Position numbers and translations under genes: made by a program. A model generated the notes under the pieces. That model was given only the letters and a program-made list of their open reading frames with translations, did not search any database and was not told where the DNA came from. A stretch of 64,000 bases of DNA from Roseovarius albus. Lineage in GTDB: Bacteria; Pseudomonadota; Alphaproteobacteria; Rhodobacterales; Rhodobacteraceae. The stretch is taken from positions 229,853 through 293,852 of the forward strand of contig NZ_FWFX01000006.1 in the NCBI RefSeq assembly GCF_900172335.1, in the 5' to 3' direction. Shown one piece after another: positions 17,643-27,618 of this stretch (positions are counted from its first letter, which is position 1; every line of letters begins with the position of its first letter).

Positions 17643-18385
17643 CGCACCGCCTCAATCGGGCCTTCGGCGCGGCCTTGGATGAATTGCTCTAGGTAGGGAT
17701 CGCCGGATTGGTCCATGTCGCCCACGGGGCCGGTCCATTGGATCACGCCGTCATGCAGCATGGCGACGTTGTCGGCGATGGCGCGGACGCTAGACATGTC
17801 GTGGGTGATGGTCATGGCGGTGGCGCCCATTTCGACCACGATCTCGCGGATCAGGTCGTTGATCACGCCGGACATGATCGGGTCAAGGCCGGTGGTGGGT
17901 TCGTCAAAGAAGATGATCTCGGGCTCGGCCGCAATCGCGCGGGCCAGACCCACGCGTTTTTGCATGCCGCCGGACAACTCGCCGGGGAACTTGTCGGCGA
18001 CATCGGCCTTGAGACCAACGCGGCGTAGTTTTTCGACCGCGATTTCACGGGCTTCGTCCTTGGGGCGTTTCAGTGAACCACGCAGCAGGCGGAAGGCGAC
18101 GTTTTGCCAGACGGGCAGGGAGTCGAACAACGCGCCGCCCTGAAACAGCATGCCAAAGCGGGCAAGGAAGGCATCGCGGTCGGCCTTTGTGACGTCTTCG
18201 TCGTCCAGTGTGATCTTGCCGCTGTCGGGGTGAATGAGGCCCAATACGCATTTCAGCGTGACGGATTTGCCGGTGCCGGAACCGCCGATGATTACCATCG
18301 AGGTGCCTTTGGGAATCTCAAGGTTCACGCCTTGCAGGACGTGGTTGGGGCCAAAGGCCTTGTGGACGTTTTCCATTCTGATCAT
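17639..18385 (-). CDS. mlaF: MlaF-like ABC transporter ATP-binding protein
   Basis: ATPase subunit of an MCE-type phospholipid transporter of the inner membrane. The 248-residue protein has Walker A GGSGTGKSVT, the ABC signature LSGGMQKRVGLARA and Walker B with DEPTTGLDP. The MlaF branch is indicated by LFQGGALFDSLPVW. The start overlaps the mlaE stop by four bases. The cognate MlaD substrate-binding protein is not in the window, so the system is encoded at more than one locus or is partial here. Confidence 0.92.
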   Translation of the reverse strand: MIRMENVHKAFGPNHVLQGVNLEIPKGTSMVIIGGSGTGKSVTLKCVLGLIHPDSGKITLDDEDVTKADRDAFLARFGMLFQGGALFDSLPVWQNVAFRLLRGSLKRPKDEAREIAVEKLRRVGLKADVADKFPGELSGGMQKRVGLARAIAAEPEIIFFDEPTTGLDPIMSGVINDLIREIVVEMGATAMTITHDMSSVRAIADNVAMLHDGVIQWTGPVGDMDQSGDPYLEQFIQGRAEGPIEAVR

Positions 18386-19167
18386 AGCGAGAAGAAAACC
18401 CCTGTAAGAACAAAGTTTGCGGCAAGGATCAGCACGGCAGCCGCCTGAACCGAGCTTTTGGTGGCGCGGCCCACGCCTTGGGCACCCCGGCCCGAGTTCA
18501 TGCCGAAGTAGCAGCCCATGAGGGAGGCGATGACGCCAAAGGCTGCGCCCTTGACCAGCGAGGAGACAATATCGCGCATCTCAAGGAAATTGACAGTGTT
18601 GTGCAGATAGGTGGCTGGGTTGAAGCCAAGGTTCTGCACCGCAACGGTAAAGCCGCCCATGATGCCGATGATATCGCCCACAGCCACCAGAACAGGCACT
18701 GTGATCAGCGCGGCCAGCACACGCGGCGCGACGAGGTATTTCATCGGATGTGTGGACAGCGTGACGAGGGCATCGATTTGCTCGGTCACCTTCATAGTCG
18801 CGATTTCAGCCGCGATCGAAGAGGTCACACGCGCGGCAATCATCAGGCCGACAAGGACGGGGCCAAGCTCGCGCACCATGCCGATGGCCACGATTTGCGG
18901 CATCACCGCCTCGGCATTGAAGCGCCCACCACCAGCGTAGATTTGCAGCGCCAAAGCACCACCGGTGAAAAGGGCGGTGAGGCCCACAACAGGAAGAGAC
19001 ATCCAGCCGATCTGTAACAGTGCAATCAGCAGTTCGCGCGGATAGTAAGGAGGGCGCAGAATGTGCATGAAAGTCTGACCTGCAAAAGTGGTCAGACGTC
19101 CCAATGCGGCCAGCCCATTGAGCGTGAGGCGCCCCAAAGAGGCCAGAAAACCAAGGATATAACTCAT
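18382..19167 (-). CDS. mlaE: MlaE-like ABC transporter permease
   Basis: Permease subunit of the MCE-type lipid transporter. The 261 residues contain five or six membrane helices and the conserved MlaE core: [19 protein letters not shown], then [16 protein letters not shown] and a late [16 protein letters not shown] segment. The gene overlaps alr upstream and mlaF downstream by four bases each, so the three are coupled. The likely role is keeping outer-membrane lipid asymmetry. Confidence 0.93.
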   Translation of the reverse strand: MSYILGFLASLGRLTLNGLAALGRLTTFAGQTFMHILRPPYYPRELLIALLQIGWMSLPVVGLTALFTGGALALQIYAGGGRFNAEAVMPQIVAIGMVRELGPVLVGLMIAARVTSSIAAEIATMKVTEQIDALVTLSTHPMKYLVAPRVLAALITVPVLVAVGDIIGIMGGFTVAVQNLGFNPATYLHNTVNFLEMRDIVSSLVKGAAFGVIASLMGCYFGMNSGRGAQGVGRATKSSVQAAAVLILAANFVLTGVFFSL

Positions 19168-20201
19168 ATACCGATGTACCGCCGTGTATAGCGCGACCCC
19201 AGTGAGGTCAGGATTTCATAACCGATGGTCTCGGCGCAATCGGCCAGATCATCAACTGATTGTTCCGCACCAAGCAAACGCAGAGATTTCGGATCTTCAT
19301 CTAGCTTTGTGACGTCCACGCCGATCATATCCATGGAAACACGCCCGGCGAGGGGGCAGCCGATTTCATTCGCGAAAAGCGTGGCGCCAGATGAAATCGC
19401 ACGCAAAATGCCATCGGCGTAACCTGCCGCAATCGTGGCGATGCGTGTAGGACGTTCGGCGATAAAGCTATTCCCATAGCCGACGCTTTCACCCGGCTCC
19501 AGATCGCGGCATTGGATGACGGGGATATCCAGCGAGACGACCGATTGTGCCTCGTCAAATGGGTGGCCACCATAGAGGCCGATGCCGGGACGGGTCAGTT
19601 CAAAGTCAAATTCGCGTCCCAGCAGGATACCGCCGGTATTAGCAAGTGACTTTTGCGTATTCAGACCATCTGTCATCTCTTTGAAAACCGAGAGTTGGTG
19701 CTGGTTCATGGGGTGATCTGGCTCATCAGCACAAGCCAGATGGCTCATGATCAGCCGTGGATTCATCTGCAACATGATTTCACGAACGGCGGACCATTCT
19801 GAAGGCTCCATGCCCAATCGGTTCATGCCGGTATCAAGTTGGATGCCAAAGGAATGGCCGGGTAAAGATTCAACATGGCGGATCATCTGGTCCACCGAAT
19901 TGAGCATTGGTACCAGTTCGAGATCGCCGATCATATCCGTGTCGCCGGGCATGTGCCCAGACAAGATATTAATTGCAGGACCGGGGCCTAGCGCTTGTCG
20001 CAGGGCAGCGCCTTCCTCAGCATTGGCGACAAAAAATGTGCGAGCGCCAGCTGTCGCAAGAGCACGGGCGACGCGTGCCATCCCAAGGCCGTAAGCGTCG
20101 GCTTTGACTACAGCAGAGGTCTCTGCGCGGGTCACGGTGTCCAGCGCGCGCCAGTTGGCGCAGACCGCGCCCAGATCAATTGTAAGTAGTCCACTGCTCA
20201 T
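19164..20201 (-). CDS. alr: alanine racemase
   Basis: PLP enzyme that makes D-alanine for peptidoglycan. The PLP lysine is Lys33 in [10 protein letters not shown]. The C-terminal region contains IAAGYADGI and ends [10 protein letters not shown], and the catalytic tyrosine region is VGYGNSF. Length (345) is normal. First gene of a coupled set with mlaE and mlaF. Cytoplasmic. Confidence 0.95.
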   Translation of the reverse strand: MSSGLLTIDLGAVCANWRALDTVTRAETSAVVKADAYGLGMARVARALATAGARTFFVANAEEGAALRQALGPGPAINILSGHMPGDTDMIGDLELVPMLNSVDQMIRHVESLPGHSFGIQLDTGMNRLGMEPSEWSAVREIMLQMNPRLIMSHLACADEPDHPMNQHQLSVFKEMTDGLNTQKSLANTGGILLGREFDFELTRPGIGLYGGHPFDEAQSVVSLDIPVIQCRDLEPGESVGYGNSFIAERPTRIATIAAGYADGILRAISSGATLFANEIGCPLAGRVSMDMIGVDVTKLDEDPKSLRLLGAEQSVDDLADCAETIGYEILTSLGSRYTRRYIGI

Positions 20202-20360
20202 GGTGCTGTTCTTGACATGGCAGCGCGTAAGGTCAAGGGGGAATTGAGCTAGTGCTTGTCTCTATCACAGCCACAATACGGTCAAAATATCCACATTGCC
20301 GCCAAATTGTCGTCTGATTGATAAATTATGTCCTTTTGCGATGTGACTTGGAGAGAAGCC

Positions 20361-20879
20361 ATGAGTTTCAAGTATGATTTCGACATGTTCTCGGTCGTGC
20401 CAGATGAGATGAAGCAGGAATTTGAGAATGCTTTTGACGAATTGGGCATGGGAGGACAAAGCAAAGAAAAGGTCGCCATGTTTCGTGATCCGGCTTTGGC
20501 CGTGGCGTTGCAAAATGCCGATGACGAAGTGAGGCAAGTATTTCTGAATGCGGGCTTTGGCCTGAATGTATACGATTCCGGAGCTCCCGAGGGGTGTTAT
20601 CTGGCCAGCGAAGAGGTTGGTCGGTCCGACTGTGTCAATCGCCTAGCCCAGGTCATTGTGAGTAACCGTTCTGTCTTGTCACAGAATTGGAACGGCTTTG
20701 ATATCGAGCAATTTCTCGATCATGTAGCGAATGCTCGTCCGATTGAGGTCGAAGAAGTGCAGGTTGCCCCACCGGTTGCTGCGAAGCCAAAGCACTCCAA
20801 CGTCATCCGGCTTGCCAGCATCTGTGTTGTCGCTGGAAGCCTGGTTCTTGCATTCTCGACCGGGGGCTGGTCGTTCTGA
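20361..20879 (+). CDS. hypothetical tail-anchored protein
   Basis: A 172-residue protein from the ATG at 20361, chosen because GGAGAG precedes it at five bases; an in-frame ATG 11 codons upstream lacks such a site. The body is acidic and helical (DEMKQEFENAFDELGMGG). A single hydrophobic helix lies at the very C terminus (RLASICVVAGSLVLAFSTGG), giving a tail-anchor topology with the bulk in the cytoplasm. A short Val/Pro/Ala linker precedes the helix. I recognise no family. It is divergent from alr and convergent with the agmatine deiminase gene. Confidence 0.68.
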   Translation: MSFKYDFDMFSVVPDEMKQEFENAFDELGMGGQSKEKVAMFRDPALAVALQNADDEVRQVFLNAGFGLNVYDSGAPEGCYLASEEVGRSDCVNRLAQVIVSNRSVLSQNWNGFDIEQFLDHVANARPIEVEEVQVAPPVAAKPKHSNVIRLASICVVAGSLVLAFSTGGWSF

Positions 20880-20898
20880 GTGAATTCGAAATCTTTTG

Positions 20899-21972
20899 TT
20901 AGACGGCAGGGAGCTGCTGCGTAGCGCAGTGAATCCCGCCACCAATTTCGCCAAGCGGATCAACGAACAAGGTGACAATCTCTCGTCCGGGGTAATGTGC
21001 TTTGAGTGCATCAACCGCGATGGCGTCAGTTTCTGGGTCGCCAAACTCGGTGGCGATGATCGCACCATTGCAGGCATAATAGTTGGCATAGGACGCCACA
21101 AAGTCGATGCTTTTGACCCGGCGTTGATTTGGTTCGGGGATCACGGTGACATCCAATCCCTGAGCGACAAGCTGATCATGGGTTTCCAGGGCGGCCACAT
21201 GAAATGGATCGCGCATGTCAGGGCGGTCCGGCATGTTGATAAGAACCCGGCCAGGACCGGTAAAGCGCGCCAGACTGTCGATGTGATAGTCGGTGATATC
21301 TTCATCCCAAACACCGGCTGACCATATCATGCGCTCAGCCCCATAGGCGCGGAGAAGTTTTTCCTCGACCTCTTCTCGGGTCTTATTCAAGTTACGGTTC
21401 GGGTTCACCCAAGAGCTTTCATGCGCCATCAACAGCCCGTGTCCATCGTGTTCCACACCACCGGATTCTCCTTGGAGGCCGCTAGGAATAAGCTCGAGGC
21501 TGAGGCGGTCAGCAATCGCCGCAGCGATTTGGCCATCGCGCTGGTGAATTTGTTTTCTGCCCCAACCGTTGAACTGAATGTGACTGACGGCCAACGTGCC
21601 ATCATCCTTTTGCGCGAAGAGGGGGCCGGAGTCGCGGCACCAGAGGTCCTCAGTCGGGATATCCCAAAGTTGCACCTTGGATGATAGGTATTTATTGGCC
21701 TGCTTATGGAGGCTGCGTTCTGCCAGCATGATTACGGGTTCAAATTCGGCGATCGCGTTGGCAATGTCAGCGATTGAGCCGCGCAACATGTCCAGAAAGA
21801 CCGGATCTGGGTGGATCACTTTGCTGGCAGGCCACTGCATGAACGTCAGCGCGTGGGGGAATTCTTCTGGCGGAACCCAGAGTGAGGTTGGAGATTGTGC
21901 TTCCGTCTGAATTCCCAGCCAAGAGAAGGCTGCAACCGTTGTGCCACCAGCCAATAAAGAGCGACGGTTCAT
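20899..21972 (-). CDS. aguA: agmatine deiminase family protein with Tat signal
   Basis: A peptidyl-arginine-deiminase-family enzyme of about 357 residues. The catalytic Cys is in GGGIHCATQQ near the C terminus. Other active-site segments are WCRDSGP, the Glu/Asp pair in GGVEHDGHG, and HIDSLARF. Agmatine deiminases hydrolyse agmatine to N-carbamoylputrescine and ammonia. The ATG at 21972 gives MNRRSLLAGGTTVAAFSW, a twin-arginine leader, so the enzyme is predicted to be periplasmic, unlike the cytoplasmic form in most bacteria. GGGGA lies upstream of this start. The gene stands 76 bases from dnaB on the same strand; no other polyamine genes are nearby. Confidence 0.85.
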   Translation of the reverse strand: MNRRSLLAGGTTVAAFSWLGIQTEAQSPTSLWVPPEEFPHALTFMQWPASKVIHPDPVFLDMLRGSIADIANAIAEFEPVIMLAERSLHKQANKYLSSKVQLWDIPTEDLWCRDSGPLFAQKDDGTLAVSHIQFNGWGRKQIHQRDGQIAAAIADRLSLELIPSGLQGESGGVEHDGHGLLMAHESSWVNPNRNLNKTREEVEEKLLRAYGAERMIWSAGVWDEDITDYHIDSLARFTGPGRVLINMPDRPDMRDPFHVAALETHDQLVAQGLDVTVIPEPNQRRVKSIDFVASYANYYACNGAIIATEFGDPETDAIAVDALKAHYPGREIVTLFVDPLGEIGGGIHCATQQLPAV

Positions 21973-22048
21973 ATCTATGCTTCCCCAAATCAACAAGAAT
22001 GAATCGATTTGACAGAATTACTGATAAAATATGACAGACTTAAGGCGC

Positions 22049-23539
22049 TTAAAATTCCTGATCCCCAGCAGCCTGTTGCCAAGGTTTGACCAAGTTGCCA
22101 AAGCGGGTGAATTGGCTCTCGAAACTGAGTTCAACTGTGCCGATGGGACCGTGACGCTGTTTGCCGATGATGACTTCGGCCTTGGCGTGCAGACGGGCCA
22201 TTTTCTCCTGCCATTCCGCCATTTCCTCAAGTCGCTCGTCAGAGGGTTTTTCGCGTTCGACATAGTATTCTTCACGGAACACGAACATAACCACGTCGGC
22301 GTCTTGCTCGATGGAACCGGATTCCCGCAGATCTGACAACTGCGGGCGTTTGTCGTCGCGGCTCTCGACCTGACGTGAAAGCTGGGACAGAGCGATGACC
22401 GGGATGTTGAGCTCTTTGGCGATGGCCTTGAGGCCCATGGAAATCTCGCCAATCTCCTGCACCCGGTTGTCTGATGTACCACGAACCAGCTGGAGATAGT
22501 CGACGATTAGCAGATCCAGACCATGGGTCCGCTTCAGACGACGCGCACGCGCGGCCAGCTGGGCAATTGGGATCGCGGCGGTATCATCGATGAACAGCGG
22601 ACAGGATTCCAGCGTTTTGGCGGCTTCGACAAAGCGGCGGAATTCAACTTCGTCCATATCGCCCTGACGGATTTTATGCGAGGAAATTTCCGAGGCTTCC
22701 GCCAGAACCCGGCCGGCCAGCTGCTCGGCGCTCATTTCAAGGCTGTAAAAGCCGACAACGCCACCTTCGATTGCGCCTTCGGTGCCATCGGGCAGGGTGC
22801 CACGTTTGTAGGCTTTGGCCACGTTAAAGGCGATGTTGGTGGCCAGCGAGGTCTTCCCCATCGAAGGACGACCGGCAAGGATCAACAGGTCCGACTTGTG
22901 CAGGCCGCCAAGTTTGCCGTCCATGTCAATCAAGCCGGTAGAAACACCCGCGAGGCCACCCTCACGTTGATAGGCGGCATTGGCCACATTTACGGCATCG
23001 GTTACGGCTTTAAGGAAGGACTGGAAACCGGTTTCGGTTTGGCCTTGTTCCGAGAGCTGATAGAGTTTTTGCTCGGCCTCGATGATCTGATCCTTGGGCT
23101 CTGATCCGATTTCGGCCCGGGTCGCCTTTCCTGCAATGTCATGGCCCAGAGTGATCAACTCGCGCCGGATCGCCATGTCATAGATCATTTGGGCGTAGTC
23201 GCGTACGGCGAAGCTACTGATCGCAGCACCGGCGAGGCGAGCTAGATAGGCGGGGCCGCCAAGTTCCTTTAGGCCCTCGTCGCTTTCAAGAAAGGCTTTC
23301 AGTGTAACGGGGGAGGCCAGATTGCCTTTGGCGATGCGTGCGGCGGCGGTCTCGTAGATGCGGGCGTGGACGGGATCATAGAAATGCTGTGCGCCAATGA
23401 TGCTGGCCACGCGGTCGTAGACGTCGTTGTTGGTCAGGATCGCACCCAGAAGCTGTTGCTCAGCCTCGATGGAATGCGGCATCGATTCCGCTTGCTCGAC
23501 TTCGACGCCTGTGGCGTTGAAGCTTGTGACCTCGTTCAT
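22049..23539 (-). CDS. dnaB: replicative DNA helicase
   Basis: Hexameric helicase that unwinds DNA at the replication fork. The N-terminal primase-binding domain begins PHSIEAEQQLLGAIL, and the RecA-like motor has Walker A AGRPSMGKTS and the Walker B strand DLLIVDYLQLV, followed by SQLSRQVE. The 496-residue product starts at the ATG at 23539, which has AGGGGACGG before it; a longer frame adds ten unlikely residues. There is no sign of an intein. Confidence 0.96.
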   Translation of the reverse strand: MNEVTSFNATGVEVEQAESMPHSIEAEQQLLGAILTNNDVYDRVASIIGAQHFYDPVHARIYETAAARIAKGNLASPVTLKAFLESDEGLKELGGPAYLARLAGAAISSFAVRDYAQMIYDMAIRRELITLGHDIAGKATRAEIGSEPKDQIIEAEQKLYQLSEQGQTETGFQSFLKAVTDAVNVANAAYQREGGLAGVSTGLIDMDGKLGGLHKSDLLILAGRPSMGKTSLATNIAFNVAKAYKRGTLPDGTEGAIEGGVVGFYSLEMSAEQLAGRVLAEASEISSHKIRQGDMDEVEFRRFVEAAKTLESCPLFIDDTAAIPIAQLAARARRLKRTHGLDLLIVDYLQLVRGTSDNRVQEIGEISMGLKAIAKELNIPVIALSQLSRQVESRDDKRPQLSDLRESGSIEQDADVVMFVFREEYYVEREKPSDERLEEMAEWQEKMARLHAKAEVIIGKQRHGPIGTVELSFESQFTRFGNLVKPWQQAAGDQEF

Positions 23540-23717
23540 GTCCGTCCCCTGTCTGCTCTGGGGTGTCATACAAAACCCAAGCTGGTGAGGGCAAATTGTA
23601 TGTTTTTGTGGACAGGCTGTGGATATCTGCCTGCGCCCATATATTGGCCCATAGAGGGGTGTTTCGTCAATATTTGGTATTTTAGCGTGGTTTTCAACCA
23701 GACTGCCGTCACGTCAA

Positions 23718-23752
23718 AACCACAGCCAGAGATTTTTCCCAAGGCTGTGGTT
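23718..23752 (-). terminator. terminator of the pyrC-pyrE operon
   Basis: Perfect 10-bp stem (AACCACAGCC with GGCTGTGGTT) and 15-base loop, beginning 19 bases after the pyrE stop on the minus strand and followed there by TTG. This is the best terminator-like structure between pyrE and dnaB. Confidence 0.6.
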
Positions 23753-23770
23753 GTGATTGGTTCAATGTGA

Positions 23771-24445
23771 TCAATTGCGCGCCGCCTGCCAGGCGCGTGG
23801 ATCGTTGAGGAACGATTCGACACCGTCGAGCGTGGCTTTGTCGAAAGAACCCTGGGAACGCGCCTCAGCCAGAACGTCCCACCAAGTGCAAAGGTAATGC
23901 AGGTTCACGCCGTGATCTCCCAGTGTCTTTTCTGTTTCGGGGAAGATGCCGTAGTAGAAAATCACCGCCGTGTGGGCGCAACGGGCACCGGTATCGCGGA
24001 TGGCATCAACAAAGCTGAGCTTGGAGCCGCCATCGGTGGTCAGGTCTTCGACCAGCAGAACACGCTCGCCTTCGGACATTGCACCTTCGATCCGGGCATT
24101 GCGGCCATAGCCTTTGGGTTTCTTGCGCACATAAGTCATCGGCAGGGCCATACGTTCGGCAACTAGCGCGGCAAAGGGAATGCCTGCTGTTTCGCCTCCG
24201 GCGATGTTGTCAAACGCCTCAAATCCCGCATTTCGCATTACCGTGACGGTCAGGAAGTCCATCAAGGTGCTGCGGATGCGTGGATAGCTGATCAGCTTAC
24301 GGCAGTCGATATAGGTGGGGCTGAGCAGACCTGAGGCCAGCGTGAATGGCTCGTCCGCGTTGAAATGCACGGCTTGAATTTCCAGCAACATGCGGGCGCT
24401 GAGACGGGCGATTTCTTGGGCATCAGGGTAGGAGGTTGGGATCAT
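23771..24445 (-). CDS. pyrE: orotate phosphoribosyltransferase
   Basis: Joins orotate to PRPP to give orotidine 5'-phosphate in pyrimidine synthesis. The PRPP motif is [14 protein letters not shown] and the flexible catalytic loop contains [12 protein letters not shown]. The 224 residues are of normal length for the alphaproteobacterial form. It lies 36 bases downstream of pyrC on the same strand, so the two form a pyrimidine operon. Confidence 0.96.
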   Translation of the reverse strand: MIPTSYPDAQEIARLSARMLLEIQAVHFNADEPFTLASGLLSPTYIDCRKLISYPRIRSTLMDFLTVTVMRNAGFEAFDNIAGGETAGIPFAALVAERMALPMTYVRKKPKGYGRNARIEGAMSEGERVLLVEDLTTDGGSKLSFVDAIRDTGARCAHTAVIFYYGIFPETEKTLGDHGVNLHYLCTWWDVLAEARSQGSFDKATLDGVESFLNDPRAWQAARN

Positions 24446-24481
24446 AATCTTGTCCTTGTTAAACTCGTGGGACGGGGAGGG

Positions 24482-25519
24482 TTACTCCACCCGCCAATGT
24501 GTTTTGAAACCGGGGTCAAAGACGGTCACAGGGCCATCGTCGGTGTCGATATGGCTGGGGTAGGTCACCTGATTGCCTTTGGTGAGGGTGATCTTGGTCT
24601 CATTGACCGGCAGGCCATAGAAGGCAGGGCCGTTGAGGGAGGAGAAATCTTCCAGCTTGTCCAGTGCGTCGTCTTCTTCAAATACATGCGCTAGCAGTGA
24701 CATGGTGTTTGTGGCGGTGAAACAGCCAGCACAGCCACAGGCGCTTTCTTTGTTGTCATCAGTGTGCGGCGCGCTGTCGGTGCCAAGGAAGAACCGCGCG
24801 TCGCCAGAAGTGGCAGCCTTGCGTAGAGCAAGACGATGCTCTTCGCGCTTGGCCACGGGCAGGCAGTAATAATGCGGTTTGATCCCGCCGACCAAAATAT
24901 GGTTGCGGTTGATGATCAAGTGATGGGTTGTGATGGTCGCGCCCAGATCGCTATCGTTGGCTTTCACATAATCCACACCATTGGCAGTGGTGATATGTTC
25001 CATCACTACGCGCAGGCCCGGCGTGGCCCGGCGGATTGGGTCAAGCACACGGTCGATGAACACGGCTTCTCGGTCGAAAATATCGATATCGGCGTCAGTG
25101 ACTTCGCCGTGCACACAGAGCGGGCAACCAATCTCGGCCATGCGCTCCAATACCGGGCGTACGTTGTTGAAGTTGCTGACCCCGCTCGAAGAATTTGTCG
25201 TGGCCCCGGCCGGGTAGAGTTTGACCGCTTTGATCAGCCCGCTGGCATGGGCGGCAGCAAGGTCATCAGGGTCGGTGTCCTCGGTGAGGTAGAGTGTCAT
25301 CAACGGCTCAAAGGTCATTCCGTCGGGCAGGGCGGCCAAGATGCGGTCGCGGTAAGCGGCGGCCTGATCGCCGGTCACTACGGGGGGTACCAGATTGGGC
25401 ATGATGATTGCGCGGCCAAAATGGCGTGCGGATTCCGGAAGGACTGCTCGCAACATTGCGCCATCGCGTAGATGAAGGTGCCAGTCGTCGGGGCGGTGGA
25501 TTGTCAGGCTTTGGGTCAT
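24482..25519 (-). CDS. pyrC: dihydroorotase
   Basis: Zinc amidohydrolase that closes carbamoyl-aspartate to dihydroorotate. The metal-binding start is [10 protein letters not shown], and further ligand segments are CVHGEV, MEHITT and the Asp in GTDSAPH. The 345 residues match the E. coli-type (class II) enzyme. Operon with pyrE. Confidence 0.96.
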   Translation of the reverse strand: MTQSLTIHRPDDWHLHLRDGAMLRAVLPESARHFGRAIIMPNLVPPVVTGDQAAAYRDRILAALPDGMTFEPLMTLYLTEDTDPDDLAAAHASGLIKAVKLYPAGATTNSSSGVSNFNNVRPVLERMAEIGCPLCVHGEVTDADIDIFDREAVFIDRVLDPIRRATPGLRVVMEHITTANGVDYVKANDSDLGATITTHHLIINRNHILVGGIKPHYYCLPVAKREEHRLALRKAATSGDARFFLGTDSAPHTDDNKESACGCAGCFTATNTMSLLAHVFEEDDALDKLEDFSSLNGPAFYGLPVNETKITLTKGNQVTYPSHIDTDDGPVTVFDPGFKTHWRVE

Positions 25520-25571
25520 GCTTCGGCTTTACACAATACATCTGCGCAGTGCCAGTACCCCAGTGACGAAG

Positions 25572-26531
25572 TTATTCGATTGTTTGCTGCTCGTTTCGAA
25601 CTTGCGCACCTAACATTTGTTCGCTGTTCTCCAGTGCCGTGCGAAACAGCGGGGCAGAGCGTTCCTTGAGCACCCGCTTGCAGAGCAGGACTATCAACTT
25701 GTGACGCTCTTCTTGGCGGAGACGTCTGAGTAGATTGAGCTGATAGCGTGGGTCTCCGTGCCGTGCCCGGCAGAGTCGTGCGATGTTGGTGATGTCGAGT
25801 CGGTCCGAGCTGACTTGTGCTAGCATCCGAAGGATGACCTCCATGCGCACCAGCGCCGGTTCTAGCGCGGCTCCCATAAAGCGGGTTCTGAATTGTTCAA
25901 CATTCGGGCGGTTGAACAAAGCTGCGTGCATGGCATCTGCCCGGATCTCGGGATCGTACAGCAGAAAAACCTTTTCGGCAGCTTCGATCATATCTGGCGC
26001 ATAGGCATAGCGGCTGCTGAAATCAGTGCGCCGCATATGGCGAAAGCGGTCGTCCCATTCGGTCAATTCGGGGGCTAGGGTGGCCTGTGGTTGCAAGAGC
26101 AGTACTTTGGCACCTGGTGCGGCAACTGAATAGGCCGCTGCAGCGTAGCCGCAAGCCCCTGCACCATAGAAAATGACCTGTTCAAAATCTTCAAAGAAAC
26201 CGTCATCCACCAGACGGTCGAAATAACCATAAACCCGCTCGTCGCGAAACCAAGTGTCACCCTTGCTGATCAGGCACAGATGAGACCAGTCCAGAGTGCG
26301 CACCATGGACCAGCCTAATGGATGAGCGTTTTCGGTCCTGGCCGAAACAGAGCCGAAGGATTCAAATGTGACCAGCAGGATGGGTTTCTTTTCGATCAGG
26401 ATAGCGGCATGATCTGGACCCAGATATTCGACATATCCATCTTGGTCCGCGACATCTTCTGCCGCTTCCAACCAGCCTTGCCATTGTAACCCTCCTAGTG
26501 ATTGATCCAAAGAGGGCGGTGTATCGTGCAT
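25572..26531 (-). CDS. hypothetical protein, alpha/beta-hydrolase-like middle domain
   Basis: A protein of about 319 residues from the ATG at 26531; a TTG five codons earlier is possible. The middle contains VIFYGAGACGYAAAAYS and KVLLLQPQATLAPEL, which resemble the nucleophile elbow and following strand of alpha/beta hydrolases. The nucleophile position is Ala/Cys rather than the usual Ser, so ordinary esterase chemistry is unlikely. The C-terminal third is strongly helical and basic (ARHGDPRYQLNLLRRLRQEERHK, quoted in part). It follows pyrC-pyrE's strand but is separate, and is divergent from coxD. I do not recognise a named family. Confidence 0.65.
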   Translation of the reverse strand: MHDTPPSLDQSLGGLQWQGWLEAAEDVADQDGYVEYLGPDHAAILIEKKPILLVTFESFGSVSARTENAHPLGWSMVRTLDWSHLCLISKGDTWFRDERVYGYFDRLVDDGFFEDFEQVIFYGAGACGYAAAAYSVAAPGAKVLLLQPQATLAPELTEWDDRFRHMRRTDFSSRYAYAPDMIEAAEKVFLLYDPEIRADAMHAALFNRPNVEQFRTRFMGAALEPALVRMEVILRMLAQVSSDRLDITNIARLCRARHGDPRYQLNLLRRLRQEERHKLIVLLCKRVLKERSAPLFRTALENSEQMLGAQVRNEQQTIE

Positions 26532-26712
26532 ATCGTTCAATCCCAAATACCATTACAAACAGCGATCCACCCCAACGCGGGGCTGATCATAAAGTTGGGC
26601 ATAAATTCGAAGAATCCAAGAGGTTTCTTGATGTTACCCGTAATATGTGAACAGTTTGACCTCTTGACCACGACTGTAGACTGTGCAGGGTTTCCCCTGA
26701 ATGGAGGTCTTA

Positions 26713-27618
26713 ATGCAGACGATCTCAACCATCAGTGATGTAACGCACAAATTAAACGCAAACGGGTATATTTGCGACAGAGCCTTGGCGACAGTAGTGT
26801 TTTTGGGCCTGCGGTTGGGGCGACCATTGTTTCTGGAAGGTGAGGCCGGTGTTGGCAAAACTGAAATCGCCAAGGCCATTTCTAGCGCCCTAGGTCGACG
26901 TTTGATCAGATTGCAATGTTACGAAGGTTTGGATGCTTCCACGGCGGTATATGAGTGGAATTTTGCAGCACAGATGATTGCGATTCGCGCCGCAGAGGCG
27001 AGCGGGGTGAATGAAAAACACCTTACAGAAGAGGTGTTTACCGAAAAATATCTAATTGAACGACCGCTCTTAGAGGCGATGCGGCCGCAGTCCGGAGGGG
27101 CTCCGGTTCTCCTGATTGATGAACTTGATCGCACTGACGCCCCGTTCGAGGCGTTCTTGCTGGAGGCTTTGAGTGACTTTCAGGTCACGATCCCTGAGTT
27201 GGGCACGATTTCCGCACCAGAGCCACCCATTGTGATCCTGACCTCGAATCGTACACGTGAGGTGCATGATGCGCTCAAACGTCGGTGCTTGTACCACTGG
27301 GTCGATTATCCCGACTTCGGTCGCGAGATCGAGATTTTGCAGGCACGTGTCCCCGAGGCGTCTGAGAAATTGAGCCAGGAGGTCGTGGCTTTTGTCCAAA
27401 AATTGCGCACCGAAGACTTATTTAAAAAGCCCGGTGTGGCGGAAACAATTGATTGGGCGAAATGCCTGCTGGCTTTGGACGTGGTAAACCTGAGCCCCGA
27501 AGTGATCTCTGACACCTTGGGCGCCTTGCTGAAGTATCAAGATGACATCGCCAAGGTTCTGGGCAGCGAGGCGTCGCGGGTGTTAGATGCAGCGAAGTCG
27601 GAATTGGCGTTGACATGA
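26713..27618 (+). CDS. coxD: MoxR-type AAA+ ATPase of the CO dehydrogenase cluster
   Basis: A 301-residue AAA+ chaperone. Walker A is GEAGVGKTE, Walker B is PVLLIDELDR and sensor 1 lies in VILTSNRTREVHDALKRR. In Oligotropha carboxidovorans CoxD helps assemble the copper-sulfur-molybdenum centre. The ATG at 26713 follows GGAGG at an ideal distance; the ATG at 26701 actually overlaps that site. It overlaps the MBL gene by four bases and partners with the vWA protein CoxE two genes on. For form II enzymes the maturation target may differ. Confidence 0.93.
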   Translation: MQTISTISDVTHKLNANGYICDRALATVVFLGLRLGRPLFLEGEAGVGKTEIAKAISSALGRRLIRLQCYEGLDASTAVYEWNFAAQMIAIRAAEASGVNEKHLTEEVFTEKYLIERPLLEAMRPQSGGAPVLLIDELDRTDAPFEAFLLEALSDFQVTIPELGTISAPEPPIVILTSNRTREVHDALKRRCLYHWVDYPDFGREIEILQARVPEASEKLSQEVVAFVQKLRTEDLFKKPGVAETIDWAKCLLALDVVNLSPEVISDTLGALLKYQDDIAKVLGSEASRVLDAAKSELALT

